Assembly: GCA_963989385.1 (NCBI GenBank)
Contig: OZ022501.1
Coordinates: 86,040,979-86,104,978 of the forward strand
DNA length: 64,000 bases
DNA from: Ctena decussata
Taxonomy: Eukaryota > Mollusca > Bivalvia > Lucinida > Lucinidae
Direction of reading: 5' to 3'
The notes under the pieces are model-generated. The model saw only the letters and a program-made list of their open reading frames with translations. It did not search any database and was not told the DNA's origin. Shown in pieces: positions 11,881-24,414 of this stretch; position 1 is the stretch's first letter, and each line of letters begins with the position of its first letter. A program made the translations under genes and the position numbers.

Positions 11881-12553
11881 AGTCAATTCTCGATATCTCA
11901 AAGTCGAAGTTAATCTCAAACTACTGGTATCTCAAAGTAAATTTTCTGGTCCCAGAAAATTTTCTTTGAGATACCAGTAGTTTGAGATACATGTAACAGG
12001 AGTTGCAATGTTGAAATGTGTCCACACTATGTTCTTTGATTTAAAGACCCCATCGCTCTATCAGCATGAAATATTTTATCATGAGGTATCGCTGCAAGCT
12101 TCTCACTATAGTTTCGTCCTTGTAAATGACCGTGATTAGCGAGCGTTAAACAAATAAAACATCCTTCAGTTTCTCATAAAAAGGGTTTGAAACTTATTTG
12201 GGTCATTTTAGTTGGCAGCTAAAATGACCTACTTTCGATTTCATAAAATGGTAAAAATACAATGTACAGGCGTGGAGTCCCAGTCACTATCCCGCCTGTG
12301 TTTATACAACATTGCTAGACGGGAAACCAGAACAGTAAATTGTATTTAGTGAAGCGATTTGTTATTTTTCAAAAACTAGTTTTCTCTACTTTTTGCTTGC
12401 TGTATGAGTCAATATATGCACACCGACCCGTATTTTATATACCACACGTGAAGGTTGAACAGCTTTTTACTAGCCGTTTTTACCGCTGATAGGACTATGG
12501 AGACTTTAAGAAGGTAATTTGAGACATCAGTATTTGAGACATTGAGAGTCAAC
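11881..12553. mobile_element. 673-bp element, TATAC duplication, with another repeat nested inside
   Basis: Begins agtcaattctcgatatctc and ends gagacattgagagtcaac, between TATAC at 11876-11880 and 12554-12558. Its centre (about 12040-12527) is a copy of the dispersed repeat also found at 7596, 21312, 22296, 35975 and 42580. It sits inside an older palindromic repeat whose halves are 11765-11880 and 12559-12655. Confidence 0.6.
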
Positions 12554-12899
12554 TATACTCTTAAAAGGAAGCATTTGCTCTTATCCCAACTAAAAACGAG
12601 GCAAAAATGAAAATGGCAGAGTTGCTGCCCCTGAAAGTGTACCCATTCACCTTACATTGAAGTTGTGTGATTTTGGACTGATAAAGTCACTTCTCATACT
12701 TGCTGTGGGTAAATGGACCGTCTTATACTTATCCTCCTGATTCAAAATGAGCCTATTTTTGCTATTTATACATGTATGGTTAGTACCAGTCTTGTTTGAA
12801 ATTTAAGCATGTTTTATACCATTGGGCACACAATATTGAATCAATATTGATTTAACGTCATGACGTTGAATTAAGGTTGATTCAATTGGGGGATAACTG

Positions 12900-14150
12900 A
12901 GACGTAACGTCAGATGTTGGTAACAATTTCATTTTCAAGCCATCTTTATAATTTTCCCTTGATACAGTATTTATAAAGAATGAGCAAACGTAACAAATTT
13001 TATACCACTTGAAAGGTTATTTATTGAGTATTTGGAAGATATAAAGAAACTATTCATTTATGAGACATAAAAATATATACACCGTCTTGAAATACCAAAC
13101 AACGTCAGTTTTTACGCTGTAAGACGTTGCAACGCACTCGCAATGCAAATTAGTTATTTCAGCTTAATTTATTAACCAGAGCTGAAAAACCGACAAAATT
13201 TTCACCGTCGATGCGAGTGAAGTAACGTAAACTAACATTGGAACGCCAACAAGTTAAGCCTTTCCGTAAACAAGAAAACCCAAGATTTAGCGATTCAAGA
13301 AAAAGGTAACTTTCTGATTTTTGGCACTAAAAAGCGGCACCCAACGAAGATCAAGGGACCACTAAAGACCAATACGCAGCAGAAGTAGAGAAGAAATTTA
13401 CTAGCATACAATACCTATTTTGAAATTTCGAACTGTGAAATTAGACTTCGGAATGTATAATCCGATTTAAAGAAATACCAAATTTTGCAAATCTAGCAGT
13501 TTTGTCCGCAACGCCAGATTTCTTTAGTTTGCACATTGGGTGGTATTTTCTGGCAAAAATCAAATCAAAATTTAATATAAAGTAAATATGAATCAGGCGG
13601 ACTTGAAATACCTATTCCGAATAGTTCTTTACCAGGAATGTTTTTGGAATTTATTTCTGAGAGCCGATGTAAAATACGAATAAGCAAATCTAGCGGTTTT
13701 GTCCGCAGCTGTATTTGTACGTTGATAACGTTTTATTGAAGTCAATGGATGGATGGATGACTTGCGATTTTACGTCCTATTTCAGTCATATCAGGACGAT
13801 AAAAGGCTGATAATGAAAGGATGTGTGCAATGAAACCCCGTTTATGTTTGAAAAGAGTCTTGCCTCAAGCGGGAATCGAACCCCGGACCGCTAGGTCAGC
13901 GGGCCGGCACTTAAGCTACTGAGCTACCGCGGCTTCCTATTGAATTCGAGCAAAATCGTTAGTTGTCCCGAAGTTGCCCAGAAAATTAATATTTTCCGAA
14001 AAAATATCTATTCGGCTATCAGTTGCAGATGGCAATTGCATTCATATTTGAAGAATGCGCTTTGGCCGTTGCAATGAACTGGCAACATAGCTCAAAATCT
14101 GACGTTTTCTGATGTTACGCTAATTGTCACCAACATCTGACGTTACGTCT
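12900..14150. mobile_element. 1.25-kb element with gacgtaacgtcagatgttgg ends
   Basis: The left end gacgtaacgtcagatgttgg and the right end ccaacatctgacgttacgtc are inverted repeats of at least 20 bases. No transposase frame was seen. The element carries a SINE (13746-13935) and itself splits a palindromic element whose parts flank it (12886 and 14151-14315). A sister copy is at 55362-56635. Confidence 0.7.
13746..13935 (-). mobile_element. SINE family B nested in a larger element
   Basis: The head complement ctactgagctaccgcggct and the atggatggatgacttgcg tail mark it. It sits inside the element 12900-14150 at the same place as the copy at 56216-56413 sits in that element's sister. Confidence 0.7.
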
Positions 14151-14521
14151 GTACTCAAAATGGTCATTTGGGGAGGTAAATCGTCGGTTTTATGGTAGGA
14201 ATTTTGTTTTATGGCGACGCGCCAGCGGAGCCGTAAAACGAAATTTGAGTCCATAAAACCGACGATTTACCTCCCCAAATGACCATTTTTCGATACAGTT
14301 ATCCCCATTCTAACACACTTTTCACATTTCCACCTTTAAAAGTGTGCTACTTTGCACCCATAGCAAGCACTTTCAGATGCGTAAAACCATACGTCAGCCA
14401 ATGAGAAACGACGTTTCATAATGAAGTCGGATTTGCGACAGTATATCGCAGAACATACTGTCGCAAATATTTGACGTTATCCAATCAGACGTCGCTTTAC
14501 ATTTGTAAGTGCGTTAGAATG
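14151..14521. repeat. ggggataactgta palindromic element, split copy
   Basis: Right part of an element whose left end (gggggataactg) lies at 12888; the 1.25-kb element 12900-14150 separates them. The tenmer ttgattcaat flanks the whole at 12878 and 14522, a possible target duplication. Confidence 0.55.
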
Positions 14522-14685
14522 TTGATTCAATGTTGTGTGCCTGCTGGGAAAGTTTATGAAGATTTATATATACACATACGTTTATTTGTACCGTAATTTG
14601 TACTAAAACTATGATGAAACATTTGTCTAAGAGTACTTGAATTCTCCGAACCTCTAGCAAAAATTAAGTGCTAAAGTTATCACAC

Positions 14686-14932
14686 TTACACGGTTGTAAT
14701 ATCAATTTCCCTACCTGTGCTGTCGACCGAGCCAGTCAGTTACCATACATGTAAAACTTGCTATCGACCGAGACAATCGACAAGAGAGTATCAGCTCGGT
14801 CGGCAGCCATTAACAGCAGTATCATTTTCTTTTACTGACAATGCTTACGACTGAATTCTCGGTCGACAGCCATTTTGTATAGTACCGTCTCGGTCGACAT
14901 CATAGGAAGAGAAATTGGTATTACCACCGTGA
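14686..14932. repeat. gtcgac-rich element
   Basis: Worn inverted ends (acacttacacggttgtaata, tattaccaccgtga) and several ggtcgac or gtcgacc words inside. Second copy at 26598-26833. Confidence 0.6.
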
Positions 14933-15337
14933 CTTAACTACCTTCGAAACAAATGACATGAAGTCATTGTTGAACCATTCTGGCCTCGCTCACAAGTACA
15001 GACCTGATTGATGCCCGGCCCCGAGGTTATAATTCTTTTATTTTTTTGTTCTCAACTCAGCTGAGCATGAAATTTTCTCTGCTCATAAATATATCAGTTT
15101 TTTTAATCGCACTGCAAGAAACTAAGTCTTAAGGCGAATAGGTGCACCCTCAGGGGAAGCAACTCTGCAATTTCCATTTTTGATTTTCCTTCACCATAGG
15201 ATCATCTGTTGAAGGAAGAATTTGCTCCCCAGGAGTTATTTCTTTCCTTTCAGAGTAGAACTCATTTTGAAAGGGCTGCATTGTCCAGGGAAGCTATGTA
15301 AGTTGTTACCTTTTACAAAAAAGTTGAAAAAAAGAGA

Positions 15338-15340
15338 GAG

Positions 15341-15379
<39 letters not shown>

Positions 15380-15380
15380 A
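15338..15380 (+). repeat. (GAAA)n microsatellite
   Basis: About ten GAAA units followed by poly-A, inside a palindromic repeat. Confidence 0.9.
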
Positions 15381-16133
15381 AAAAAAAAACAACATAGTGC
15401 TGTACCTATACACCTTAAGAGCAAAGGCTCTGAGGGCAAGAATAAGAAGTTGCCCCAAAGTTTTTTCAGATAGTGGCGTCTGTTATAAGTGACTGTTGAA
15501 ATCTTGTCCAATTCTCGAAATTTCGTGGCTCATCATCAAGTGTTCAGGTGCGTGTTGAAATTTTGTCAATTGACAAAATTTCAATATGCACCTGAGTGCT
15601 TGCTTAGATGCAGTTACATGAATCTTATCAATATTTTTCCTGTATATGCAGAACCTCATTCTGACGTGAGTGCGTGTTGTTTGCACAATGGCAGTAGGAT
15701 TGGTTGGTTGGTTGTCTTGGCTTTAACGGCCTTTTGGTTTAAACAGTATTTTATTCAGTTAAGCTACATACATATATACAAGTACAAATCGTTTCAATGT
15801 AGGATCTGACGGTAAGCGCAATGCTTGTATGATCGTCATCTCCTTTCAGAAAGTATTTCTGTATATATCGGGCCGATGGCATTAGGAGCAGTTTCACCTG
15901 CTGCACTTATTATTTTTGTCTATTATTTTTTTCGTCGCCAACTCAATGCTGGCCTGAACTTCATTGTTTGGAGAGTTTGCACAATAATCTTAACTATTCA
16001 AATATAAATGTTTTTCGCAATTTTAGAAATACAAACAGAACAAAAATATTTGTTGCGATTTCCTGTTTGCGTCACCCCTTCCAGAAAGGGATATACTCTT
16101 TAAAAAAAGGACTTTACTCATACAGGAACAGGG

Positions 16134-16354
16134 GCCGTATTCATAAAACGACTTAAGTGGTTGTTATGCTGTTGCTAAGGCTAACTTTCTTTGAAGAAGA
16201 TACCCTACAACTATGAAATTGGCTCTGGAGGAACAGTCTTACAAAGACTGTTCCTCCAGACCAAATTTCATAGTTGTAGGAAATCACCTTTATAGATATT
16301 TAGCCTTAGCAACAGCATAGCAACGACTTAAGTGGCTTTATGAATACGGCCCTG
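16134..16354. repeat. Palindromic element, gggccgtattcat family
   Basis: Long arms meeting near 16240 around gtcttacaaagac. Words such as actgttcctccag and tagccttagcaacagcatag are shared with the shorter copy at 43496-43686. Confidence 0.75.
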
Positions 16355-16399
16355 GTGTTTTCGTTTAAGAGTTGATCCCGATTAAGAAGAAACGCAAAA

Positions 16400-17800
16400 C
16401 GAAACATCGCAGAGCCTTATTCCCCTGAAAGTGTGCACATATAACTGATTGTTTGTTTAAATTAGATTTTAGTGCATATTGATGCATGATTTATTTGTGT
16501 GTGTTTGTGACATGTTTTAAATTATTATTTCACGGGCTGAAGTAAGTAAATAAAACATAAATACGTTTTAATTTGTTTATTATTTCATTTTTGTTGACCT
16601 TGACTCACCGTATTGACCACATCATCTGAAATGTCAAAATTTTGATATGTAACTTCTTTCCTATGGGATATATGGAAATGCAAATCACACTCACACTCAT
16701 GTTTCTTTAGCAATAGTCTGGTCAAATCAAGGGAAATGAAAGCATATGTTGCCATTCTTCTGCTCTGTAACAAATCATCAAAAGTGTCAAACGTACAAAG
16801 TTATATACTGTCCAACATCATAAAAGGAACAAGAAAAATCTTAAAAAAAAAAGATAATCGGCGCAGATTAAATGGAAGTTTGTTTAGGTGAAGAGTTGAT
16901 AATAACTTTCATGAATATGACTCAAGTGAGCTATGTCGGTAGGCACCCACAACCGTAATTTTGACACTGAGTGCCGACAATGACCTATCTTAAGACTGAG
17001 CTGTCCAATTTGGAATTCCCAAATGGACCGCGGTCAATATTCAGATTGGCCTGATTTCAAAACAGTTACCAACATGATGCACTGTTTGTTTGTGTGTATT
17101 AAACCGAAAGTAGAAATCGAAAGTAGATACATGTATACAACGTTAAAACAAAGTTTTGAACTTCTGTAAAATTTCTATTGTAAATTTACAAACAACAAAC
17201 ACAGCTTGAATTAATTCTGTCAGAGTGCTAGTATTCACGCAGTGCAGTACGATTAAATATCCACTGATATTTGATATTATTGGCTAAATTTCGTATACAA
17301 TGTACGCGTTATTTGACCAGTGAAATCTTGTGATATGTGGAACAATACTGAAATTATACGCGGCTGGGCCGCGAATGAGTAATTGCAAAGGTACATGAAT
17401 GAACTTACGGATGTCATTTCTGTGGCCCCAGTGTATAAACGTGTTATCAAAATAAACTCATAAAATATTAAATTTAGAAATGTGCTTTTTCCCAGCATTT
17501 TACTTGATTTATTTACCGTTTTACTGGCGCAAACAACAAATAATGGGGGTTGGAGGCATCACGAAACGGACTGTTGATAGAAATTGCTTTTGTATGGGTT
17601 CATTAACATGGACTTGCATTCGATAGAGCGGGTACATGTATATTTTTTAAATTATCAACAAATAAGGGAAAAACACTTCTCAATCAGTATGTGCAATTGT
17701 GTCAAAGTGCATGGATACTTAAATTGTGACCTACTTAACGAAACACAGCAAGCACAAACTGTTTATTCTTTGTTATCTTGTCCCTAGAGACACATTATAC
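16400..17800. other. Intergenic, no gene recognised
   Basis: Short frames on both strands, without splice or motif support. No strong repeat was seen. Confidence 0.4.
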
Positions 17801-17805
17801 CATTC

Positions 17806-18054
17806 CTTAAGGTGTATGGCTACACCTCTATGATTTCCAGCCGTTTTTACAAATGGAAACAAATTTTGAGACTCCTTGTTTGTGTTTGCCTCCGTGCACG
17901 CCAAAACGCTTCCAGGAAGGTGTCTACTCTTAAAAGAAAGAATTTGCTCCTTAAGGAGCAAGTTCTTTCTTTTAAGAGTTGATCCCAATTGAGAAGGGAT
18001 GCAAAAATAAGAATGGTAGAGTTGCTTCCACTGAAAGTGTATCATTCATCTTAA
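17806..18054. repeat. Palindromic repeat centred on ctccttaaggag
   Basis: Arms include cttaaaagaaagaatttgctcc and its complement, and cttaaggtgtatggctac / gaaagtgtatcattcatcttaag. Related copies: 27740-27992, 15125-15450 (with a GAAA tract), 57985-58195, 41460-41640, and the split copy around 11765-12655. Confidence 0.6.
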
Positions 18055-18353
18055 GTAGCATTTTACTCGGGCGTGGATAGAGAAACCTGAACTATCATTA
18101 ACATAATGTTCCCAAAATATCTTTGGCACCTATAGAAATTTCGCAATCGTTTTTGTATAATAATGGAACAAAAGCAATATATGCTACGAAATTTGAATCC
18201 TTTTTTATATTTGACTGAAAAAGGCATATACGTGTGAAGTTACATTTCCCCCTAAATATTTGTGCATGTATACTCGTGTGCCTTGATTCCAAGAGCTTTC
18301 CTGGTGCAGACATGAAGTGACGATTACCTTCCGAAGTTGTCTGGAAAAGACCA

Positions 18354-18585
18354 GGGCTCAGTTGTTCAAAACTAACGACGTCGTTAGTTAACGAGACTTT
18401 AAATTCTCAAACATTAATATCTCAAATACGCCAATATGTTTTGTTGCAAAAATGCAAGAGCAAAAGCTTCTCACATTTTTTCAACCAAAAATGTCAGTGT
18501 ATTTGATTATAAGGTCGTAAAACACATAACGAGTTGACCTCTTAACGAGCTCGTTAGGCTAACGATGCTTTGAACAACTGGGCCC
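18354..18585. repeat. Palindromic element, gggcccagttgttcaaa family
   Basis: Left gggctcagttgttcaaaact and right tttgaacaactgggccc. The inner words aacgacgtcgttag and aacgagctcgttag are palindromes themselves. Second copy at 49354-49526. Confidence 0.75.
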
Positions 18586-18606
18586 AGAGAGCCAGCCCAC
18601 CAAGAC

Positions 18607-19020
18607 AGGTTTAACCTCGAGACGTTAAGAAACCCAGATTTGGCAGGCACATTGCAAGCAAGGACAGGAGGGAAATATGCACCCTTCATCAGTCTCAGGG
18701 ATGGTGACATGGACATAGATAGCTTCATTACCATCTATAATACAGCAGTAACTGACACAGCCAGTGAGATTCTAGGGAAGGAGAATCGAAGGAAAAAGCC
18801 CTGGATCACAACAGATGTTCTCGACCTCTGTGATGAGAGGAAGGATTTGAAGAAGAGGGGTACGAAGTAGAAGGAGCGAAAGAATACAGGCAAGCTAACA
18901 AGAGGATTCAGAAGGCCCTGAAGAAAACAAAGGAGGACTGAATAGGTAATCAGTGCGAGGAGATCGAAACTTTTCTGAATATAAACAACAGCAAAGAGCA
19001 TACCTGCTGATGAAGGATCT
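18607..19020 (+). pseudogene. LINE fragment, linker before reverse transcriptase
   Basis: The + frame reads FNLETLRNPDLAGTLQ, then ASEILGKENRRKKPWIT and LDLCDERKDLKK. This is the region between endonuclease and reverse transcriptase in an abundant molluscan LINE. It breaks at 18870 and continues in another frame (REANKRIQKALKKTKED-like). The copy is a relic. Confidence 0.6.
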
Positions 19021-19173
19021 ATCTTTGATTTAAACATATTTTATTTCCAATAAACATACATAGATGGTTACAGCAATGATGATATATAAACGCAGTAGGA
19101 TTAAAACGAAAGCATAAGCTTACTTAGTTCTTCTCCTATCTTTAGAGAAGCGTGGTAGGTCCAAAACTGTCCA

Positions 19174-19416
19174 GGCCCCGAGGTTATAAAACTTTTTTCA
19201 TGCTCAACTCTGCTGAGCATGAAATTTTACCTGCTAATAAACAGCAAATGGCTGATAAGTACAGATGTTTTCTTGCTCAGTTTAGCTGAGTATGTAATTT
19301 TTTCTGCTTATGAATATGAAAATGCCAACATTAGTTGGCATTTTCATATTTATCAGCAGAGAAAATTTCAAGCTCAGCTGAGTTGAGCACAGAAAAAGTT
19401 TTATAACCTCGGGGCC
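19174..19416. repeat. Palindromic element, ggccccgaggttataaaac family
   Basis: A perfect 20-base inverted repeat at the ends. It lies between the two parts of a LINE relic. Related pieces are at 15015-15095, 31951-32030 and 49800-49935. Confidence 0.75.
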
Positions 19417-19424
19417 AGGACAAA

Positions 19425-19715
19425 TCTAGAAAATGTCTCAGAAGAACAAGAGATTCTCAGCAGAATATTGCTCAGAGCTATACAATCCTGAGAGTTATGG
19501 TTACAATGCATTTCTGCAGTGCACTTAGCACCCAAAAGACAATCTACAACCGATCGTCCGTGAGGAAGTTGAGATTGCAGTAGCAGCACTGAAAAAGGGA
19601 AAGTTCGCCGGAGTTGATATACCAGCAGAACTTGTTCAAGCTGGCGGGGAGACCATGATTAATGTTTTGACAAAGTTCTATAACCAGAGCTGGAGAACAG
19701 AAGAACGGCCGCTAT
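19425..19715 (+). pseudogene. LINE fragment, start of reverse transcriptase
   Basis: Broken + frames still show EEVEIAVAALKKGKFAG and IPAELVQAGGETM, the usual opening of the reverse transcriptase domain in the same LINE type as 18607-19020. A palindromic element (19174-19416) and about 150 bases of other sequence separate the two parts. Confidence 0.6.
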
Positions 19716-19719
19716 ATGC

Positions 19720-21050
19720 TAGGAAATTTGGACCCTTTTCATATCTGAATGTAATAAAGGTAGGCCCCCTATATACGGTTACATTTATCCCTAAATATTT
19801 GTACAAGTACACTTACTAAATGAATTCTTCAATCTTCTAATTTCTACAAGACGTGCATCTTACCCTCCAAGGACATCTTAAATGAAAAGGTAAATAATAT
19901 TGCAAAAATCATTATTATTATTATCATTATCATTATAGACAGTTCCTTATAAGCAATTTGACTTGGCTATACAAAGTTTGAGAGTGTACTAATATTTCGA
20001 GAATCCTCCATTAATCGAGTCCCAGTTTTGTTACCTACCGCATTTTGCATATATACTCGGACACCGCAACTTTTTGCCCTTAATTTAGCAGTGTCGCGCA
20101 AAATGGGACATAACAGACATAAATGCATGTATCTATTAACAGCGAATTATGGCGCATCCGTCCAGTCTTTCTTGAGCTTCATTTGCTCCAGTAGCTCGGC
20201 AGTAGTCCATAAATGTTATGTAAGAACATCGAAATTCGCGGATGCGCGGGCTGCTCAGAGTCTTTGTTGTTTGCCTGTTTAACTCTACTTGTACAATATT
20301 TCAAATACGACACCCGATACGCGCAACAAGTCTGCTTAATGCCTATACTAACAGCAAAGGCTCAGATCAGCCTGTGCGTCCGCGCAGTCTGGTCAGAGTA
20401 TTTGCTGTTTGCACACATGAAGAATGGATTCTAAGGAATGTTCAAGTGAATGAATAATCCAAGTAGACTGCAAAGGTTCAAGGACTCGTTTGAGTCTTCA
20501 CTGTTCGCTAATACGTAAAGCCGCCGCCCTCTTTTGCGTGGTACGGCTATGATAAGCCCAGTTAGTAAGCAATGCAGACCTTGATTTAGGGCGCCTTCTG
20601 TTAAACTTCGAATAGTAAAGTTAAAAAGGTTAACTATTTATGGAAAAGCAGAATGCCTGAATAAAACAGTTAATTTCCACTATGTCCTTCAAATAAAACA
20701 TTCACGTACTTAAAATCTAATTTGGGACGGGTCTTCAGTAAACTAGACCTGAACAGACTAAGTTAATAGGTACTCTCTCTCTCTCCACAACAAACACGCG
20801 TACATGCACGGACGGACACACGCACATAAAAATGAAATTCGTTATTCTCGTCTCATCGTCCATCGTCCCTCATCCATTTGTAAACATTTCATCGCCCATT
20901 CGGTTTCTATGTATCAGGGAGCCACAAATATCAGTGTGTGCTTACAGGCTTTATACTTTTTCAGGGGATGTAACTCTATCATATTTTTACCTTCCTTTTG
21001 GCCCTACTGTGCTTGCAGTAGGTGCTGGTGGGGGTTGTTTGGACATTTTT
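19720..21050. other. Intergenic with repeat fragments
   Basis: Pieces of the gagccgcgacacg family inner words (tcagatcagcctgtgcg) near 20360-20450. Frames at 20028-20457 overlap each other and carry no recognisable protein. Confidence 0.4.
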
Positions 21051-21311
21051 TCTCTCGTCTATCATTTCTCTCTTCTTTCTCCCTCTCTGGGAGACGGTCC
21101 GGTATAGACTGAAATACTGTCTCAAAGGGCCGTTAAACCCAAAACAAGCAAGCAATCAATCAACCAATCAATCAATATTAACATTGTGTATTTCCTTACG
21201 TTCGGCCTATACCGAAACGTAAGGAAATAAAAGAGTGAGAAAAAAAAGTTAACTAAAGAGTGATAACAACTAACGCTTCCTACATGTATTAAGAAGAAAC
21301 CAAAGATTTAA

Positions 21312-22295
21312 AGTCTCCATAGTCCTATCAAAGGTAAAAACGTCTAAACTCAAATCGTTGTAAAAAGAGGTTCAACCTACACGTTTGGAAATAAAATATG
21401 GGTTGGTGTGCATATATTGAGTCATTTAAAGGTATACTCCCTCGTATTTCATTACGAAGTAATCACAAAACTATGAAACTGGTTATTTGTATGCAACATA
21501 ATTAAGATTTGTTCAAAAAATCTTCAGCGAAAACCTCTTTGTTACGTAGGCAGAGACGATATATCAATGCATACCCTTCTTGAATATTCACGAATATTTT
21601 GTCGTCATAAATTGATTGACTCCCACAGGCGTTTCTGCAAGCATGTTTTGAATTTTATGATTGGTGGAGTAAATAACTTTACAATAGCATTAACTCTAAT
21701 CTGTGCACGTGAGTTCTTTTCAGCCAATAACTGTATGAAGACGATTAAAGAAAGGGCTTAAGATTAATCATGATATAACTTTAACCTGATTAACTGTGAT
21801 TGCTGGGCGTATCCAGTCTTCATTTTTGGCGGGAATGGCGACCCGCTATTGCCGCTCTTTTTTTTTTTATTTTCTTAAATTCTCATATTTTCAATGACCA
21901 TCACAAATCGTAAATTTAGCAGATAAATGTACTTTTAATAGCAATCATTATCATGCCTAGGATGTAATGTTTTGTGAGAAATTTCAAAATTAATAGAAAT
22001 ATTGAGGGTGTAAATCTTTAACTGACAAAAAGTAGAGAAACAAGTTTTTGAAATATAACAAATCGCTTCACAAAATACAATTTCCTTTTCTGGTTTCCCG
22101 TCTGACAATACGGTATAAACATAAGCGGTATAGTGATTGGGGCTCTACGCATGTACATTGTATTTTTACCATTTTATTCAACTTAATGAATTCGTTAAAG
22201 CTGGCTAATCACGGTCATTTTCAATGACGAAACAAAAGTGAGAAGGTTGCAGTGATACCGCATGTTGAAATTATTCATGCTGATAGAGCAATGGG
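21312..22295 (-). repeat. Dispersed repeat, copy split by a TTAA element
   Basis: Same family as 7596-8090. The parts 21312-21429 and 22022-22295 are contiguous in other copies; the TTAA element 21430-22017 lies between. Confidence 0.7.
21430..22017. mobile_element. 588-bp element inserted at TTAA
   Basis: It interrupts a copy of a dispersed repeat; the uninterrupted sister copy at 7690-7720 reads catttaactgac. TTAA lies on both sides (21426-21429 and 22018-22021). Its ends, aggtatactccctc and the complement agatttacaccctc, are imperfect inverted repeats. No transposase frame is present. Confidence 0.65.
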
Positions 22296-22735
22296 GTAAA
22301 AAGCGGTCCAGCCTTTGCGTTTGGTAACAAAATGAGGGTTGACGTGCATATATTGAGTCACCTAACTGACAAAAAGGAGAGAAAGCAAGTTTGTGAAAAC
22401 TAACGATTCACTCCACAAAATACAATTTCCTGGTCTGGTTTTACTGTCTAGCAATGCGTTTGAACATAGACGGGATAGTGATTGGGGCTCCACGCCTGTA
22501 CATTGTATTTTTACTATTTTATTCAACGTATTGAAATCGAAAGTAGGCCATTTTAGTTGCCAACTAAAATGACCCAAATAAATTTTCAAACCCATTTTAT
22601 GTGAAACTCAAGGATGTTTAATTTGTTTAAAACTGGCTAATCACGGTCACTTACATTGACGAAACTATAGCGAGAAGCTTGCAGCGATACCTCAAGAGGA
22701 AATTTTTTCTGCTGATAGAGCAATGAGGCCTTTAA
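22296..22735 (-). repeat. Dispersed repeat, tandem neighbour of the split copy
   Basis: Begins right after the previous copy and covers most of the consensus, including the catttta gttgccaactaaaatgacc hairpin. Ends before the LINE tail. Confidence 0.65.
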
Positions 22736-23249
22736 GGTATTTAAGTTGGAAAACAGGTAAATAGATTCATTATGTTTTTGTTTGGATTTTGACGTTTGTT
22801 GTATAATATTGATGTACAGTTCCTTTGTATTGGACGGTGTGTGTCTATTGTCGAACATGTACCAGAACAGAACAGAACAGAACATAACTTTATGTGTATA
22901 CAACATATGAGGAAATATATACTGATCAAAATACATAAACTACGTAAAGATAATTGGTGCATGCACAGCCTAGCTGGGACAAGAAAGAAGAAGTATTTAT
23001 TACATGAACCTATTTAAACATACTGAGTATCAAAGTGACAAATTGGCTAAGTCTGTATAACAGTTTAACATTGGTGTTTGACATTAACTGAGTGAACTTG
23101 AACGTATTATAGTTTTTTGAATAATATTTTGGTAAATACATTTTTCTTATGTCGTTAAAAATTTCGCATTCAAATAAATAGTGAAATTCATCGCCGATCA
23201 AATTTGTATTACATAAATTACAATATCTTTCGTTTCTTTCAACATTATC

Positions 23250-23909
23250 CTACCGCCCCTTTTCTATTGGTAGCCTGTTGTTAGTAGTCCGAAATTTTGC
23301 GAGTGTTATGTAAGAGTTTACAGGAAGTTCTGTAATATATTTTTCAAATACAAAGTCCGTTTTAAAGATTCTATAGTTAAAACATTTCGGACTATTAAAA
23401 ACATCACCTTTCCATTTCTGTACAAATTGGCATTCGAGTCTTAACCTTACCTCTCTGCATACCCAATCTATGTCTAGTGTATCATTGTTATTTAACCAAG
23501 CAAAATTCAAACCAACATTTTGTAAAATCAATTCAATATTTGAAGTCCATTTGCTCAAGTAAATATGATTTTTATGTAGATAATATAGCAATTTATATAG
23601 TCTATTTGAAATTTTACTATATTTTCCTTTAACTAACTTACACCAGTATTTCACCATCCGTACTTTTGCTATAATTTCAAGCGGATACCTGCCAAATTCT
23701 CCATAAACCATAATATGCGGTGTACATTTTTTCATTTTTAAAATACTTTTCAAGAAATCTAAATGAATTTTCTCAACAGCGTGTAAATTTTCGAAGCCAT
23801 AAACTTCACTGCCATACAATAAAATAGGTACAATAGTTTGATCGAATAATTTCAACTGACAGTCAACTGGTAAATGTAAATTCACTATCCTCTTTCTTAA
23901 CAGATACAT
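23250..23909 (-). pseudogene. LINE C-terminal region
   Basis: A 219-codon frame beginning MYLLRKRIVNLHLPVD and containing ILLYGSEVYGFEN, a segment typical of the thumb/C-terminal part of clade CR1/Jockey-like proteins. The further frame 23010-23201 (GDEFHYLFECEIFNDIR) is the last part of the same protein, a common ending in these elements (H-x-L-x-x-C). Confidence 0.7.
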
Positions 23910-24114
23910 TGCCTTACATGATAATTCAGATAATTTCTTTACATTTTGAACAAAGCGACCATTTTGCGTAAATAATACACCAAGCTATTTAAATTCCTTA
24001 ACAATTTCGATAGGTTTTCCGTCTATAGTAAACAAAAAATTATTAGACCTAGAGTTGCCTCCAAAAATCATAATTTTTTGTCTTATTTAGATTTATTTGT
24101 AAACGCCATTGATT

Positions 24115-24414
24115 TCAATAGTTAGCAAAGCTATTTAATAAATTCTGAAACTTATTTACATCATCACTCATCAAAATCGTGTCATCTGCGTACAATATTG
24201 CAAACAGTTTTAAGTATAATATTACATCATCGTCATTTATATCAATATTCAAACTATTACAGCGATTGTTGCATAAATATGTTTCCAAATCATTTAAATA
24301 TAACGAAAAAAGTAGCGGAGACAAGTTTTCTCCTTGACGGACCCCCTTTTCACAATAGAAGTAGTCTGATGACAGTCCATTTGATAAGATACATGATTTG
24401 ATTTTGGCATACAT
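24115..24414 (-). pseudogene. LINE reverse transcriptase, YADD part
   Basis: This frame continues the same enzyme: FSLYLNDL and then FAILYADDTILMSDD, the catalytic Y-A-D-D box. It is offset from the preceding frame by a small indel. Confidence 0.85.
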
